From Nicotiana tabacum (taxonomy: Eukaryota > Streptophyta > Magnoliopsida > Solanales > Solanaceae), in contig NC_134085.1 in the NCBI RefSeq assembly GCF_000715075.1, positions 154,098,178 to 154,162,177 of the forward strand: 64,000 nucleotides of DNA, given 5' to 3'. The position numbers and the translations under genes are program-made. Shown here piece after piece: positions 8,729 to 20,816 of the stretch; position 1 is the first letter of the stretch; the number at the start of each line of letters is the position of its first letter. Under the pieces are notes generated by a model that made no database searches, was not told the origin of the DNA, and saw only the letters and a list, made by a program, of their open reading frames with translations.

Positions 8729-11700
8729 ATGTCTTCAGAAATTCCTTTGCCGACAATTCCTGTCTCCGAGGAGAGTTCAATCTCGGCCGTCCCAACTCCC
8801 GAGTCAGCGACTGCTGAGGAAAACAGAATCCTACGTCTCCGCATGTTGGAAATGTTGGATGACTAGAATAACGGAAAAGAGCCACCGAGTGTAATCCCTG
8901 GGTTCCTTGAGTTGTTCTCCAAGACAAGTGGGACTTCCAACGTCCCCATAAGCTATCCAACTACCCCATTCGGGTACCCGGCCATTTCAGCCCACTCTGC
9001 TGGATCACCCTCTGATTCTTATCCCCGGATATCAACAACAGATGTAGCTACGAACATATTCACTGCACCGCCCTATCCAATCGTGCCACAACCCGCTACA
9101 CACAGGCCGAATTTTGAATCATCCTCATTCACATTTCAAGCACCATCCTTCTCACTGGAACCAACTCGGTTCACCACCAGCACTCATCCTCAACAACCTC
9201 AATACGAGTTTGCACCTGGGCAAGATCAAAACCCCAAAGCTGCTGAACAAGATGAGATGGCAAAAAGAATGAGGAGCCTCGAGCAGAGTTTGAAAAACAT
9301 GCAAGGTTTAAGCGGGCAAAAGAGTGTTTCCTATACCGATCTATGCATGTTCCCTCACGTGCACCTACCCGTGGGTTTCAAAACACCAAAGTTTGAAAAG
9401 TATGACGGGCACGGCGACCCCATTGCTCATCTCAAGAAGTATTGCAACCAATTGCGGGGAGCCGGCGGCAAAGATAAATTATTGATGGCATACTTCGGGG
9501 AAAGTCTGGTAGGAATAGCCTCAGAGTGGTATATGGACCAAGACATATCTCGATGGCATATATGGGATGATCTCGCCAGAGATTTTGTAAGACAATTTCA
9601 GTATAATATTGATATCGCACCGGACAGAAATTCTCTGTCAAACTTGAAGAAGAAACCCTCGGAAAGTTTCAGAGAATATGCTATTAAATGGCGCGAGCAT
9701 GCATCAAGGGTAAAACCTCCCATGGACGAGATAGAAATGGTCACTACTTTCCTCTAAGCTCAAGAATCAGACTATTTCCAGAATATGATGTCAGCCATGG
9801 GAAAGCCTTTCGCGGAAGCAATCAAGATCGGGGAGATGGTAGAGAATGGTTTGAAGATGGGTAGAATCTTAAGTCAGGCATCCATAAGGGCAACCTCCGA
9901 AGCCATCCAAAGCGGGTCCGGAGGAATGGCAAGAGGAAAGAAAAAGGAAGAAACGTCCATGGAAGCATCAGAAGCGAGGGAATATCGTAATCCCAGGCCC
10001 CGTTTTCCAGGAAGAACCCCACAGCATTACTACCTCCACCAAAATGTGACCTATGCTCCTTAACCCTACATGGTCATGAATACCCAGCCCTATGTCCATC
10101 CACCACAGCAAGCCAATCGAGGCCAAGCTCCACCTCCTAGAAATCAGCCTCCTTACCGGAACCACTATAATCCACAGCCACCTCAAAATAACTTCCGCCC
10201 TCAAGAACTACCCAGAAAACGGACTTTCACACCCATTGGTGAACCGTATTCTACCTTGTTCCCAAAGCTAGTCCAGATGGGTTTCCTGCAGCCAGTCCCT
10301 CAGACAAGGCACAACCCGGCATCACCTGCTTACAAAGCCGGTGTTAGGTGTGCTTATCATTCGGGAGCAGAAGGGCACGATACAAATGATTGTTGGACTT
10401 TGAGAAGGGTGGTTAAGAACTTAATAGAGCAGGAGAAGATAGCACTGAGGGACGAGGAGGTCCCAAATGTGACTAACAATCCGTTTCCCGCTCACAATAA
10501 CGGGCCGTTGATTGGAATGATTTGTGAGGACAAAGAGTTTGATCCTGCCTTAAAAGCTATAATCTCCATCGTCGATGCAAGGAAAAAGTCTGAAACCGAC
10601 CCGAAGCTAGAGAAAGGGGAAAAGAAGACTAGTGTTGTCAAGGTTGAGCTCGAAGAGAAGGTCGAGACAAAGACAGTAATGATGGTGCCTGCGAGGAATG
10701 AAGTTCTTTACGTTCCACGGGGTCGAGCAGAGAAGCCGCAGAGATTCGAAGTCAAAAGGGCAAAACCAATGTACGTACCGAAAGGGGCCTATGTGGTCCG
10801 GGGGACGATTCAACCACCTCGACTGAATGAGCCAGTGGTTATCGGACGCGTACCACAGAAGCCAATGACAGACCCGTCCGCAGTACCGTGGAACTATCAA
10901 AGAACATTGGTTACGTACAAAGGCAGAGAAGTCACGGGGGAACTTCCGGAGAATACTTTCATTGGAAGATATTTAAACACTCAAGAGTTAAACAACGCCA
11001 CACGGAAACACTTCCCACCCAAGAAGCCTGTAAGCGTTGAAGAAGCGGACGTTTTCTTCCAAAAGATGAAAATGCCCGACTACGATGTGATGGATCAGTT
11101 ACGCAAGTGCCCCGAGCAAGTGTCTATGCTATCTCTGCTGATGAAGTCAGCCGAACACCAGAAGATCTTGCTCAAAACCCTGAATAAAGCGTACATACCG
11201 GCTGAGACTTCAGTTGAATAACTGGAACGGATGACGGAAAGGTTCTTCACAGTTAATCAGGTTTCTTTCAGCAAGAACGACTTACCTCCAGAGGGAGCGG
11301 CTCACAACAAAGCTTTACATCTGACAGTTAAGTGCGAAGACTACTACGTCAAGCGGGTAATGTTGGATGGAGGTTCAGGTGTTGACATTTGTCCGCTCTC
11401 CACGCTGCAGAGAATGGAAATTGGGACTGGAAGAATTCGCCCCAATAATGTCTGCATAAGGGCTTTTGATGGCTTCAAGAGGGACACCCTCGAAGAAATA
11501 GACTTGGTGTTGACTATAGGACCGGCGGAGTTCGAAATAACTTTCCAGGTTCTTGATATGGATACGTCTTACAATTTTCTCCTCAGCAGACCTTGGATTC
11601 ATGCGGCAGGGGCTGTACCTTCCACTCTTCACCAAATGGTGAAGTTTGAATACGAAGATCGGGAAATTGTGGTCCACGGAGAAGACGAACAGTCTATTTA

Positions 11701-12271
11701 TCGGGACTCATCCATCCCATATCTTGAAGCAAGGGAAGGGAGCGAGCACACGGTTTATCAGGCTTTTGAAGTTGTGCTAGCGGAGCAGTATGAAGAAGGA
11801 AGAACTTGCCCCCAACCTTTCCTGTCCAACGCCTCAATCATGGTGGCTAAAGAAATGATCCGACATGGATTCAGGCCAGGGAAGGGGCTTGTACGAACGC
11901 GGCAAGGAATAACGGAACCCATCACCTTGCTTTCCACTAAGAAACTTTTTGGGATAGGTTTTCAACCCATTCCAAAAGATGAAGAGTGGGCAAGGAAGAG
12001 GAAAAATGAGGCTTGGAAGCTGCCTCGACCATTGCCAAATTTATACGAGACTTTTGTCGGACCGAAATACATCAAAGAAGAAGACGACGAGGTTTTCACG
12101 GCCGAAAAGATCGGGGAAATATGTGGGGCAATGAGAGGAATGCTCTACGAAGCTCACATGGTTCAACCGGGAGAAGGCACAAGCACCGCTGAGATGCTAT
12201 ATGTGGGGCCAAAATCCAAGCTTCGAAATTGGGAGGCCACGCCGTTCCCAACTAGGCAGGAGTCCGGGTAG
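8729..12271 (+). pseudogene. gag-pro: gag-pro polyprotein of element A (broken)
   Basis: One frame encodes Gag then aspartic protease. The chosen start is ATG at 8729 (MSSE), matching the MSGSD start in element B. A Pro-rich N-terminus is followed by a Gag core (about 9280-9950, with GHGDPIAHLKKYC and SFREYAIKWREHA), a His-variant zinc knuckle (CAYHSGAEGHDTNDC, about 10350) and a protease with LDGGSG near 11365. A G-patch-like segment follows (about 11840-11930, MIRHGFRPGKGL). In-frame stops lie at 8864 (TAG), 9755, 10061 and 11219 (TAA), so it cannot be made in full. The final TAG at 12269 sits inside the 5' splice site of the intron that separates it from pol. Confidence 0.88.
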
Positions 12272-12466
12272 ACCTGTCCTGCCACCTTTCCTGCATCACG
12301 AGTTATCCCCAGGATATAACTCGGATGTTTTTCTTTAGTTTCTTGTTTTGAGTTCTTGAATTATAAACCTTGTTATCTTCCAAATTCCAAGGAATAAAAA
12401 TCAGTATTTCCTCATTTTTTCCTTTATTCTGATTTTTGCTATTTTTCCTTTATCTTTTCCTTTCAG
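12268..12466 (+). other. Ogre intron between pro and RT (element A)
   Basis: The donor is GG|GTAGAC at 12268 and the acceptor a T/C-rich tract ending TTTCAG at 12466, giving 199 bp. Both ends fall in phase 2, so removing it continues the protease frame straight into the RT frame. Element B has the same arrangement (33050-33245). A spliced intron at this place is known for Ogre elements. Confidence 0.8.
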
Positions 12467-15400
12467 TTATAATAATGCGGCTTTAAATTATATGACATGC
12501 TTGCGAACTTCACGCCCAGATCACAACGAGCTGTTTAATTGTGAAATAATGAACTGAAAACCGGAATATGACGAAGAAGAGGCTTTTAGGGAAATAAATC
12601 GAGAATTGGAACACTTTGAGAATAAACCTAAGCCGAATCTGAATGACACTAAACCGGTTAATTTGGGAACTCCTGAAGAAATCCGAGAGACCAAAATAAG
12701 CATTCACACGGACAAGAAAATGCGAGACGCGATAATTCAACTCCTTTTTGAATTCATAGATATGTTTGCTTGGTCATACGATGACATGCCAAGATTAGGT
12801 GTTGATCTAGTGGTGCATAAATTGCCAATTCACCCTGATTGTCCTCCAGTTCAACAAAAGCAGAGAAAGTTCAAAACTGATGTCAGCGATAAAATTAAAG
12901 AAGAAATCACCAAGCAGTTGAAAACAAGAGTAATTCGGGTAGTCCAGTACACCACGTGGTTGGCGAATGTAGTTCCAGTGCCGAAAAAAGATGGGAAGAC
13001 TCGGGTATGTGTGGATTATCGAGATTTGAACAGGGCGAGTCCCAAAGACAATTTCCCATTGCCCAACATCCACATCCTTGTTGATAATTGTGCCAAACAT
13101 GAAATACAGTCCTTCGTAGATTGTTACGCTGGATATCATCAGGTGTTGATGGATGAAGAAGACGCCAAGAAAACTGCCTTCACTACACCTTGGGGTACTT
13201 ACTGTTATCGGGTTATGCCATTCGGTCTGAAGAATGCTGGGGCAACTTACATGAGATCCATGACTGCCATTTTTCATAACATGATGCATCAAGAGATAGA
13301 GGTGTATGTGGACGACGTGATAGTCAAGTCCAGGACTCAGGACGATCATATCAAAGACTTGAGGAAATTCTTCGAGAGACTGAGAAAGTATGACTTGAAG
13401 CTGAACCCGGATAAATGCGCCTTCGGAGTCCCATTAGGCAAGCTTTTGGGTTTCATAGTAAGCAGGAGAGGTATCGAGTTAGATCCAACAAAGATAAAAT
13501 CTATCCGAGATCTACCTCCTCCAAGAACGAAGAAAGACATGATGAGTCTATTGGTCAGGTTAAATTATATCAGTCGATTCATTGCCCAGCTAACTAGCAC
13601 GTGTGTGCCCATATTCAAGCTATTGAGGAAGGATGCATCAATCAAATGGACGGTTGAGTGTCAAGAAGCTTTTGACAAGATCAAAGAATATCTTTCAAAT
13701 CCCCCAGTTTTGGTCCCGCCAGAGCCAGAGAGACCCCTGTTCTTGTATCTAACAGTCTTGGAAAATTCTTTCCGTTGCGTCCTCGGACAACATGACATAA
13801 CCGGAAAGAAAGAACAGGCGATCTATTACTTGAGCAAGAAATTCACCGGCTACGAGGCCAAGTACACTTTGCTGGAAAGAACGTGTTGTGCTTTGACGTG
13901 GGTCGCTCAAAAATTGAGACATTATCTCCAAGCTCACACTACTTACCTCATAAGCAGGTTGGATCCTTTGAAGTACATATTTCATAAACCAATGCCTACT
14001 GGCAGACTGGCCAAGTGGCAAATATTGCTTACGGAATTTGACATAGTCTATGTCACTCGCACGGCAATGAAAGCCCAGGCGTTAGCAGATCATTTGGCCG
14101 AAAACTCGGTTGATGAGGAATACCAACCATTGAGTACTTATTTTCCAGATGAAGAAATAAAACACCATAGAAGTAGTCTCGGAAAATGCTCAAGTTTGGA
14201 AGATGTTCTTTGATGGGGCCATAAACGCCAAAGGTGTAGGAATTGGGGCAATCTTGATCTCACCCTCTGGTCAGCACTATCCTGCTACAGCTAGGCTGCG
14301 CTTCTTTTGCACGAACAATACAGCTGAATATGAAGCCTGCATCATGGGCATGCATATGGCGATCGATCAGGATGTTGAAGATTTATTGATTATGGGGGAC
14401 TCTGACCTGATTATTCGGCAAGCCCAAGGTGAATGGGAAACTCGGGATGTCAAGCTCATTCCTTACCGACAACCCGTGGAGGATCTAGGCAAGCATTTCA
14501 AATCAATAGAGATCAGGTATATCCTGCAGTGTCACAATGAATTAGCGGATGCACTTGCCACCTTAGCTTCAATGTTACCCTACCCAGGCAACACCCACGT
14601 CGATCCTTTGGAAATCCAAATCAAGGAAAGACACGGTTACTGTAATGTAATCGAGGTAGGATCGTGTACACAGCCATGGTACCATGATATCAAGAGGTTC
14701 TTGAAGACACAAGAATACCCTGAACATGCTACTGGAGATCAAAAGAGGACTATTAGGCGGCATGCAGGTGGTTTCTTTTTTAGCGGCGAGGTATTGTATA
14801 AAAGGACCCCGAACCTCAATTTGTTAAGATGTGTTGACGCCGAGGAGGCAGGAAGAATCATGCATAAAGTACACACAGGAGTATGCGGGCCCCACATGAA
14901 CGGGTATGTTTTGGCAAAGAAAATCCTTCGATCAGGTTATTACTGGATGACCATAGAAAAGGACTGTTTTAGTTTCGTTCGAAAGTGTCATCAGTGTCAG
15001 GTGCACGGCGATCTGATTCATGCGCCTCCCACAGAACTGCATCCTATGTCTGCACCTTGGCCATTTGTTGCTTGGGGCATAGACGTCATTGGTCTGATTG
15101 AGCCAAAAGCTTCAAATGGGCACAAGTTCATATTGGTCGCTATCGTCTACTTCACAAAATGGGTAGAAGCTGTCACTCTTAAATCAGTCACTAAGAAGGC
15201 TGTGGTGGATTTTGTACATTCAAATCTTATCTGTCGTTTCGGTATTCCTGCAACTATCATCACAGATAACGCGGCAAACCTGAATAGTCACTTGATGGGG
15301 GATGTATGCGAACAGTTCAAAATAACACATAGGAACTCCACTCCTTATCGGCCTAAGGACAATGGCGCTGTTGAAGCAGCAAACAAGAACATCAAGAAGA

Positions 15401-15924
15401 TTTTGAGGAAGACGATCTAGAGTTCCCGACAATGGCATGAACAATTACCCTTTGCATTGCTGGGATATCGCACTACAGTACGCACGTCAGTAGGGGCAAC
15501 CCCTTACTTGTTGGTTTATGGGACCGAGGCTGTGATACCAGCAGAGGTGGAAATTCCTTCACTTCGAACCATTGTCGAAGCAGAAATTGAAGATAGTGAG
15601 TGGGTTAAGACTCGATTGGAGCAGTTGACTTTGATTGACGAGAAACGAATGGCTGCGGTTTGTCACGGGCAGTTGTATCAACATAGAATGGACCGTGCTT
15701 ACAACAAGAAAGTATAACCCAGGAATTTCGAAGTGGGTCAACTGGTATTAAGGCGCATTCTCCCACATCACCAGGAAGCGAAAGGAAAATTTGCTCCTAA
15801 TTAGAAAGGCCCGTACATCATCAGGAAGACACTGCCAAGAGGAGCGTTGTATCTAGGTGATATTGAAGGAAATGATCCTGAAACAGCAGTTAATGCGGAT
15901 GCAGTCAAAAGGTACTATGTTTAA
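12467..15924 (+). pseudogene. pol: pol: RT, dual RNase H, integrase of element A (broken)
   Basis: The second exon of the polyprotein. Reverse transcriptase has the catalytic YVDD at 13305-13316. It is followed by a diverged RNase H/connection (about 13730-14010) and then a second, archaeal-type RNase H with FFDGA, TAEYEA, GSDL-like GDSDL and ELADAL acidic residues (about 14205-14560). Integrase has an HHCC region (CHQCQ near 14990) and acidic residues in WGID, TDNAAN (15265) and GAVEAA (15373). Breaks are TGA at 12555, a frameshift near 14170, TAG at 15418, TAA at 15715 and TAG at 15802. The frame ends at TAA 15922. The dual RNase H is a Tat-lineage marker. Confidence 0.92.
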
Positions 15925-16065
15925 GTTTACTTCAGTGGTCTTGGCGCGTTTGAGATGATGAAGGTTTCATTCCCACTACCCAAACACTATCAACTCTCTC
16001 TACAAGCCCTTTTGAGCCGGTTACATTTCTTTGGCTACCTTGCAAAAAAAACATTGATTGAGCCT

Positions 16066-16105
16066 GAACTACGTCTGACTTGATTCCAAAAGGATACGTA
16101 GGAAG
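16066..16105 (+). other. Two-stem boundary motif, copy A3
   Basis: GAACTACG, TTGAT, short hairpin TCC-AAAA-GGA, then TACGTAGG. It lies 140 bp after the end of pol. The inner stem is shorter than in the other copies. Confidence 0.65.
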
Positions 16106-16310
16106 CCTCTCTCTGGGGTTCAGTCACACCAAAAATAAAATCCAATTTACCCTAAAGTTGAAACCGGGGCACACGAAATGGTTTAGAAGTTGTAAATTCA
16201 TCTACAATTATTTTACCAAGCACAAGTCCTTCGAATCAATTGCCAAAGGCAGGGGAAGCCAAGAGATATCATGATTGGAGGCCAATACATTCAAAATTGA
16301 GAGAAATAAA

Positions 16311-16492
16311 ATGAGAGAGTCTTGTCGGTGAAAACCTTCGGGCACCGTGAGGCGACGGGAGTAGAGAAATCGAAAATGAGAGAGCTTGTTTAGTAAAAAC
16401 TCGCAAAGAGTGCTATCGAGCGACAGCAAGGAGAGAAATGAGAGAGGTCGACTAGCGAAAACCCGCAAAGGGCGCTATCGGCCGAAAAGATG
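16311..16492 (+). repeat. Tandem repeat, about 63 bp x 3
   Basis: Units start at ATGAGAGAG at 16311, 16376 and 16438. Each contains a TAGTGAAAAC-like and a GCAAAGGGCGCTATCG-like segment, with considerable divergence. Confidence 0.7.
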
Positions 16493-16650
16493 ATTCCACC
16501 TCAGAAAGTTCTGGCAAGGTTCCCTAGTTTGGAAACATAAATCCGTCTTTGGTTCATGAGGAAATGCAAGTTCGCGAAGATCGAGCATCCAGTCCAAAAA
16601 GCATGTCATGTCAATTTAAAGTCAGCATTTTGCCTCAGATAAGTCTTTCT

Positions 16651-16666
16651 TGTCCCGAAAGGGACA
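16651..16666 (+). other. GNRA-type hairpin in 3' UTR
   Basis: TGTCCC-GAAA-GGGACA forms a perfect six-base-pair stem with a GAAA loop. The core is the same as in the leader units at 5646 and 5851. Confidence 0.5.
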
Positions 16667-16899
16667 CTTCTCTATTAAATTCTTTTTCTCTGCTCTTTGT
16701 TTTACCTTTACTTGAATCCCTTTCGTTTCCACCCTGAGTATGTTGGAAGGAAAAGGTGGCAGGCCCGGTTTCACGGAGCTCCGTTTAGTAAGAAGTAAAG
16801 AAAATACCCTGCTTCAGTGGTACGTCTGTCCAATCCCGATTGATCATGATGTTGATTGCTTTCGAAGTAGAGCTACACACACACACACACAAAAAAAAA

Positions 16900-16985
16900 C
16901 GGCAAATCCTCACAGGGTCTCCCTTTGTACAAATCACCACAGGGTCTCCCTCTGTAAAATCCCCACAGAGTCTCCCCTGGTAAAA
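16900..16985 (+). repeat. Tandem repeat, about 27 bp x 3
   Basis: Three units with the core CACAGGGTCTCCCT, separated by TGTAAAAT-like spacers. Confidence 0.7.
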
Positions 16986-17345
16986 ATTCGCTTGTGAATC
17001 CAATCAATGGCAGAGTTTCTCAACGGGAATAAGGACGGGACCAAGCAATTGGAACAATTAAGGCCACCCAACCAACCACCATTTTCAAACTGACAATTGT
17101 TCTTTGTTTGGAAAATTGAAACAGGTGTGATCCAAAGCAACCGTGCAAGAAGCAGGTGTCGCCCAGAAAAAAAAAAGATACGTGAATGCAAGAAACAGCT
17201 TTGCAACAAGGAATCAACCCAAAAGGGAAGTTTCCCCAAAATTCTCTCCTGCATTTTACTAAACAATGAAAAAAAATAAAGAAAAACGAAAAAGGAAGTA
17301 AGAAGAAAACTCAAAAAAAGAGGGTTAGTTAGAATCCCCAACAAT

Positions 17346-18843
17346 CTTCCATTTAGCCGACATTAGGGCTTCAATCCCTGAGTTGAGCGTTTTTCCTTTT
17401 AGCCAGCATTAGGGCTTCAATCCCTGAGTTGAGCAGTTTTCCATTTAGCCGACATTAGGGCTTCAATCCCTGAGTTGAGCGTTTTTCCTTTTAGCCAATA
17501 TTAGGGCTCCAATCCCTGAGTTGAGCGTTTTCCCATTTTAGCCAACATTAGGGCTCCAATCCCTGAGTTGGGCGTTTTTCCTTTTAGCCAGCATTAGGGC
17601 TCCAATCCCTGAGTTGAGCAATTTTCTGTAAGCCAGCATTAGGGCTCCAATCCCTGAGTTGAGCATTTTTCCCTTTAGCCAGCATTAGGACTCCAATCCC
17701 TGAGTTGAGCGATTTGCTTTTAGCCGACATTAGGGCTCCAATCCCTGAGTTGAGCATTTTTCCCTTAGCCAACATTAGGGCTCCAATCCCTGAGTTGAGC
17801 GAATTTCCCTTTAGCTGACATTAGGGCTCCAATCCCTGAGTTGAACAGTTTTCTTTTAGCCGACATTAGGGCTCCAATCCCTGAGTTGAGCATTTTTTTA
17901 GCCAACATTAGGGCTCCAATCCCCGAGTTGAGCAGTTTTCTTCAGCCAGCATTAGGGCTCCAATCCCTAAGTTGAGCAGTTTTCTTTATCCAGCATTAGG
18001 GCTCCAATCCCTGAGTTGAGCAGTTTTCCTTTAGCCAGCATTAGGGCTCCAATCCCTGAGTTGAGCAGTTTTCCTTTAGCCGGCATTAGGGCTCCAATCC
18101 CTGAGTTGAGCAATTTTCATTTAACTAGCATTAGGGCTCCAATCCCTGAGTTGAGCAATTTCCATTTAGCCAGCATTAGGGCTCCAATCCCTGAGTTGAG
18201 CATTTTTCCTGTTAGCCGACATTAGGGCTCCAATCCCTGAGTTGAACATTTTTCCCCTTTAAGCCAGCATTAGGGCTCCAATCCCTGAGTTGAGCATTTT
18301 TCTTTTAGCCGACATTAGGGCTCTAATCCCTGAGTTGAGCAGTTTTCTTTAGCTAGCATTAGGGCTCCAATCCCTGAGTTGAGCGTTTTTCCCTTTAGCC
18401 AGCATTAGGGATCCAATCCCTGAGTTGAGCGTTTTTCCTGTTAGCCGACATTAGGGCTTCAATCCCTGAGTTGAGCGTTTTTTCTTTAGCCAGCATTAGG
18501 GCTCCAATCCCTGAGTTGAGCGATTTGCTTTTAGCCGACATTAGGGCTCCAATCCCTGAGTTGAGCAATTTTCTATAAGCCAACATTAGGGATCCAATCC
18601 CTGAGTTGAGCAACTTTCCTTTAGCCAACACTAGGGCTCCAATCCCTGAGTTGAGCATTTTTCCTTTAGCCGACATTAGGGCTCCAATCCCTGAGTTGAG
18701 CGTTTTTCCTTTTAGCCAGCATTAGGGCTCCAATCCCTGAGTTGCGCGTTTTTCTTTTAGCCGACATTAGGGCTCCAATCCTTGAGTTGACCAGTTTGTT
18801 TTTAGCAAACATTAGGGCTCCAATCCCTGAGTTGCGCCTTTTA
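17346..18843 (+). repeat. 33-copy minisatellite in element A 3' UTR
   Basis: About 33 head-to-tail copies averaging 45 bp (44-48 bp). Each is built from AGCC(A/G)(A/G)CATTAGGG, then CTCCAATCCCTGAGTTGAGC and a short T-rich linker. The core is strongly conserved and most differences lie in the linker. Ogre/Tat elements are known to carry such hypervariable 3' UTR arrays, some of which gave rise to genomic satellites. This is not a CRISPR array: the copies are contiguous and lack unique spacers. Confidence 0.95.
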
Positions 18844-19409
18844 GACTAGAGTTTTCCAATTCCCTCATCAGTTCTGTAAATTTTCATGACAACTAACTCA
18901 CGAAATCTTCCTAGTGAAACTGGGGTAGAAAATTTCGTTTGTTTGTTTTGTTGTCTTAGCAGGTATGACCTCGAGGCGCATGGATCGAGATGACCTACGG
19001 GATAAGTCTCAATCCAGAATAAAGAAAAGAAGAAAAAGAACGAAAAAAGAAGATGTTCCCACATATTGGAACAAACAAAGGGCAGGTCGCTCAAAAATTT
19101 GATCAAATTCCCGAGCTCCGCCAATCCCTTTTCACTCAATACTGCAGAAATAAACAAGCGCCTACAACTTGCGAGCATTAAGATTCGGATCGAAGTCTAC
19201 AAGCAGAATCAGCTAAGACCCAAGATTAAGTTGCAAAAGAATTATAGATAGGAATCTTGTGACTAGCGGTTGACAGGCATAAGTAGTTAGTTCAGTTTTC
19301 AATTTCCTTTGGTTGTAATAAGGAGGTCGGTAAAGCAGTAGTGGCAACAGCAACAGCAGTAACAGCAAGCACTGCAATCCCATGGTAGTCCCAGCTACCA
19401 AAGTTTCCC

Positions 19410-19455
19410 GAACTACATTGACCTGATTCCTGTTTAGCCCAGGATATGTAGGAAA
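19410..19455 (+). other. Two-stem boundary motif, copy A4
   Basis: GAACTACA, TGAT, perfect hairpin TCCTG...CAGGA, then TATGTAGG. The outer arms are CTACA and TGTAG, so both sides changed relative to CTACG/CGTAG and still pair. It lies about 180 bp before the 3' LTR. Confidence 0.75.
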
Positions 19456-19580
19456 TCTTTGAAGCAAAGATTCGGCCAAATTTTCCAAAAAATGCGCTTC
19501 ACACAGAGTAGTCCAACGGGCAAAAATCGCTCATATCCGCTCACATTATCTTTGCACGAAAACCTCGCATGTTTTCGGGC

Positions 19581-19593
19581 AAAGAGGGGCAGC
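19581..19593 (+). other. Polypurine tract of element A
   Basis: AAAGAGGGGCAGC directly precedes TGTGAGCACG of the 3' LTR, the expected priming site for plus-strand DNA. Confidence 0.85.
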
Positions 19594-20325
19594 TGTGAGC
19601 ACGTGATTTTTGTTTACGCGACAATTACTCCAAAAGAAAATCGAAAAATAAAACAAATAGTTTTGTTGTACAAATTTTTGTAAATTTGCTTGGCATTTTT
19701 TAGTTTTTATCTGTGATAGTTTAGTTTTATTAATTGAAATACAAAAATATATGTCGCGCATAAAGTTAGGATTTTGTGCTACTATTAGGAATTAATTAAA
19801 GTCATATTTGGTTTTGAATGAATAAAAAATCACAAAATATTTGGCTTGTTAATTTTTTCGTTTTATCGTTTAAAGGTTGATTCTTGTTTAATTAATATAT
19901 GATATTGTGTGTTAATTATCACTAAAATTTAATTGGTGTCTTGTGATATAATTTTGATTTTTTATATTTATTATAATATTTTTTAGAATTTTGTAAATTC
20001 GGATTTTTATGGGAAAGGAAAAGAAATAAGTTGAATTGGATAAAATTGGGATTGGGCCATTTCAAATTGGACCCAAAATTGGGCCCAAAGCATTTGTTTT
20101 GCCCGGTCCAGATCAGTTGGCCTCAGGGACGTCCAAACGACGTCGTCTTGATTATGCTTGATCTGGGCCGTTGATCTCAAAATGATCAACGGCCAAGATC
20201 ACAAACCCTAACCCATCTCAGCCAACCCGACCCAGCACCATCCACGACCCAGTTTCATATAGTTAAAGTGATCCAAATCGTTGATCTCATTAGATCTAAC
20301 GGCTTGGATTCATTCACTCACCCCG

Positions 20326-20333
20326 TATATAAG
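20326..20333 (+). promoter_or_regulatory. TATA box candidate 1, 3' LTR A
   Basis: TATATAAG in the same context as at 1019 (CCCCG before it, a C-rich stretch after it). Confidence 0.6.
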
Positions 20334-20552
20334 CTTGCCCCTCTCACCCCGCGCCCTAAGCCAGAACCCCCCCTCCCTCGAGTCGTCTCCCTCACTGAAC
20401 CCAAACCCTTAGAACCCTAGCGCCGCCCCCCATTCCCCCACCTGAAACCCGGCGGCAACGATGTCGTTGACCACCAGATTAACACCTCTAGTGCACCTCG
20501 ACCCCCTGGACACGGATTTGCAAACCGTTGGTCTCAAACCTTCCCCCATCGT

Positions 20553-20816
20553 CTCGAATCTTCATTTGAAGATTCGAGCTAAACCTCAACCTATGCCAAA
20601 CCACCCTAAATCCACACCAGTTACTCCCCTGACTTCCCTCGTGACCAAACCAAGCTTGGTTTGGTTCGAATCTAACTAGAAAAGCTCGCACCCCAAATCT
20701 AAGCCCCGAGAACCCTAGAAATCCAAAACCTGGGGTTTTGTCCAATTAAGTGAAGGGTTGAGGTTTAATAGACCTTAATCGAGGTGTTCTCAGTTGAGAA
20801 CACTTCGATTAAGGTC
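20553..20816 (+). repeat. Palindrome/hairpin cluster in 3' LTR A
   Basis: A perfect 12 bp arm hairpin (20553-20578), a perfect 22 bp palindrome (20644-20665), a 7 bp arm palindrome with one mismatch (20761-20775), and a 46 nt hairpin at 20771-20816 whose 21 nt arms (GACCTTAATCGA plus GTGTTCTC) pair at all but one position. Confidence 0.85.

Larger units (their letters stand above)
15925..19580 (+). other. 3' untranslated region of element A
   Basis: A 3.7 kb non-coding stretch between pol and the polypurine tract. It contains two copies of the boundary motif (16066, 19410), a GNRA hairpin (16651), a (CA)n tract near 16875 and three tandem-repeat families (16311, 16900, 17346). Short open frames here arise from the repeats and were not called. 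Confidence 0.8.

Noticed and set aside
12807..13349. 180-codon minus-strand frame
   Set aside because: Shadow of the RT coding sequence, with no similarity of its own.
18016..18225. Open frame with a 15-residue repeated peptide
   Set aside because: It is a by-product of units that happen to be 45 bp. The frame breaks where units are 44, 46 or 47 bp.
17346..18843. CRISPR-like array of regularly spaced repeats
   Set aside because: The units are contiguous, with no unique spacers and no cas genes. It sits in the 3' UTR of a plant retrotransposon.
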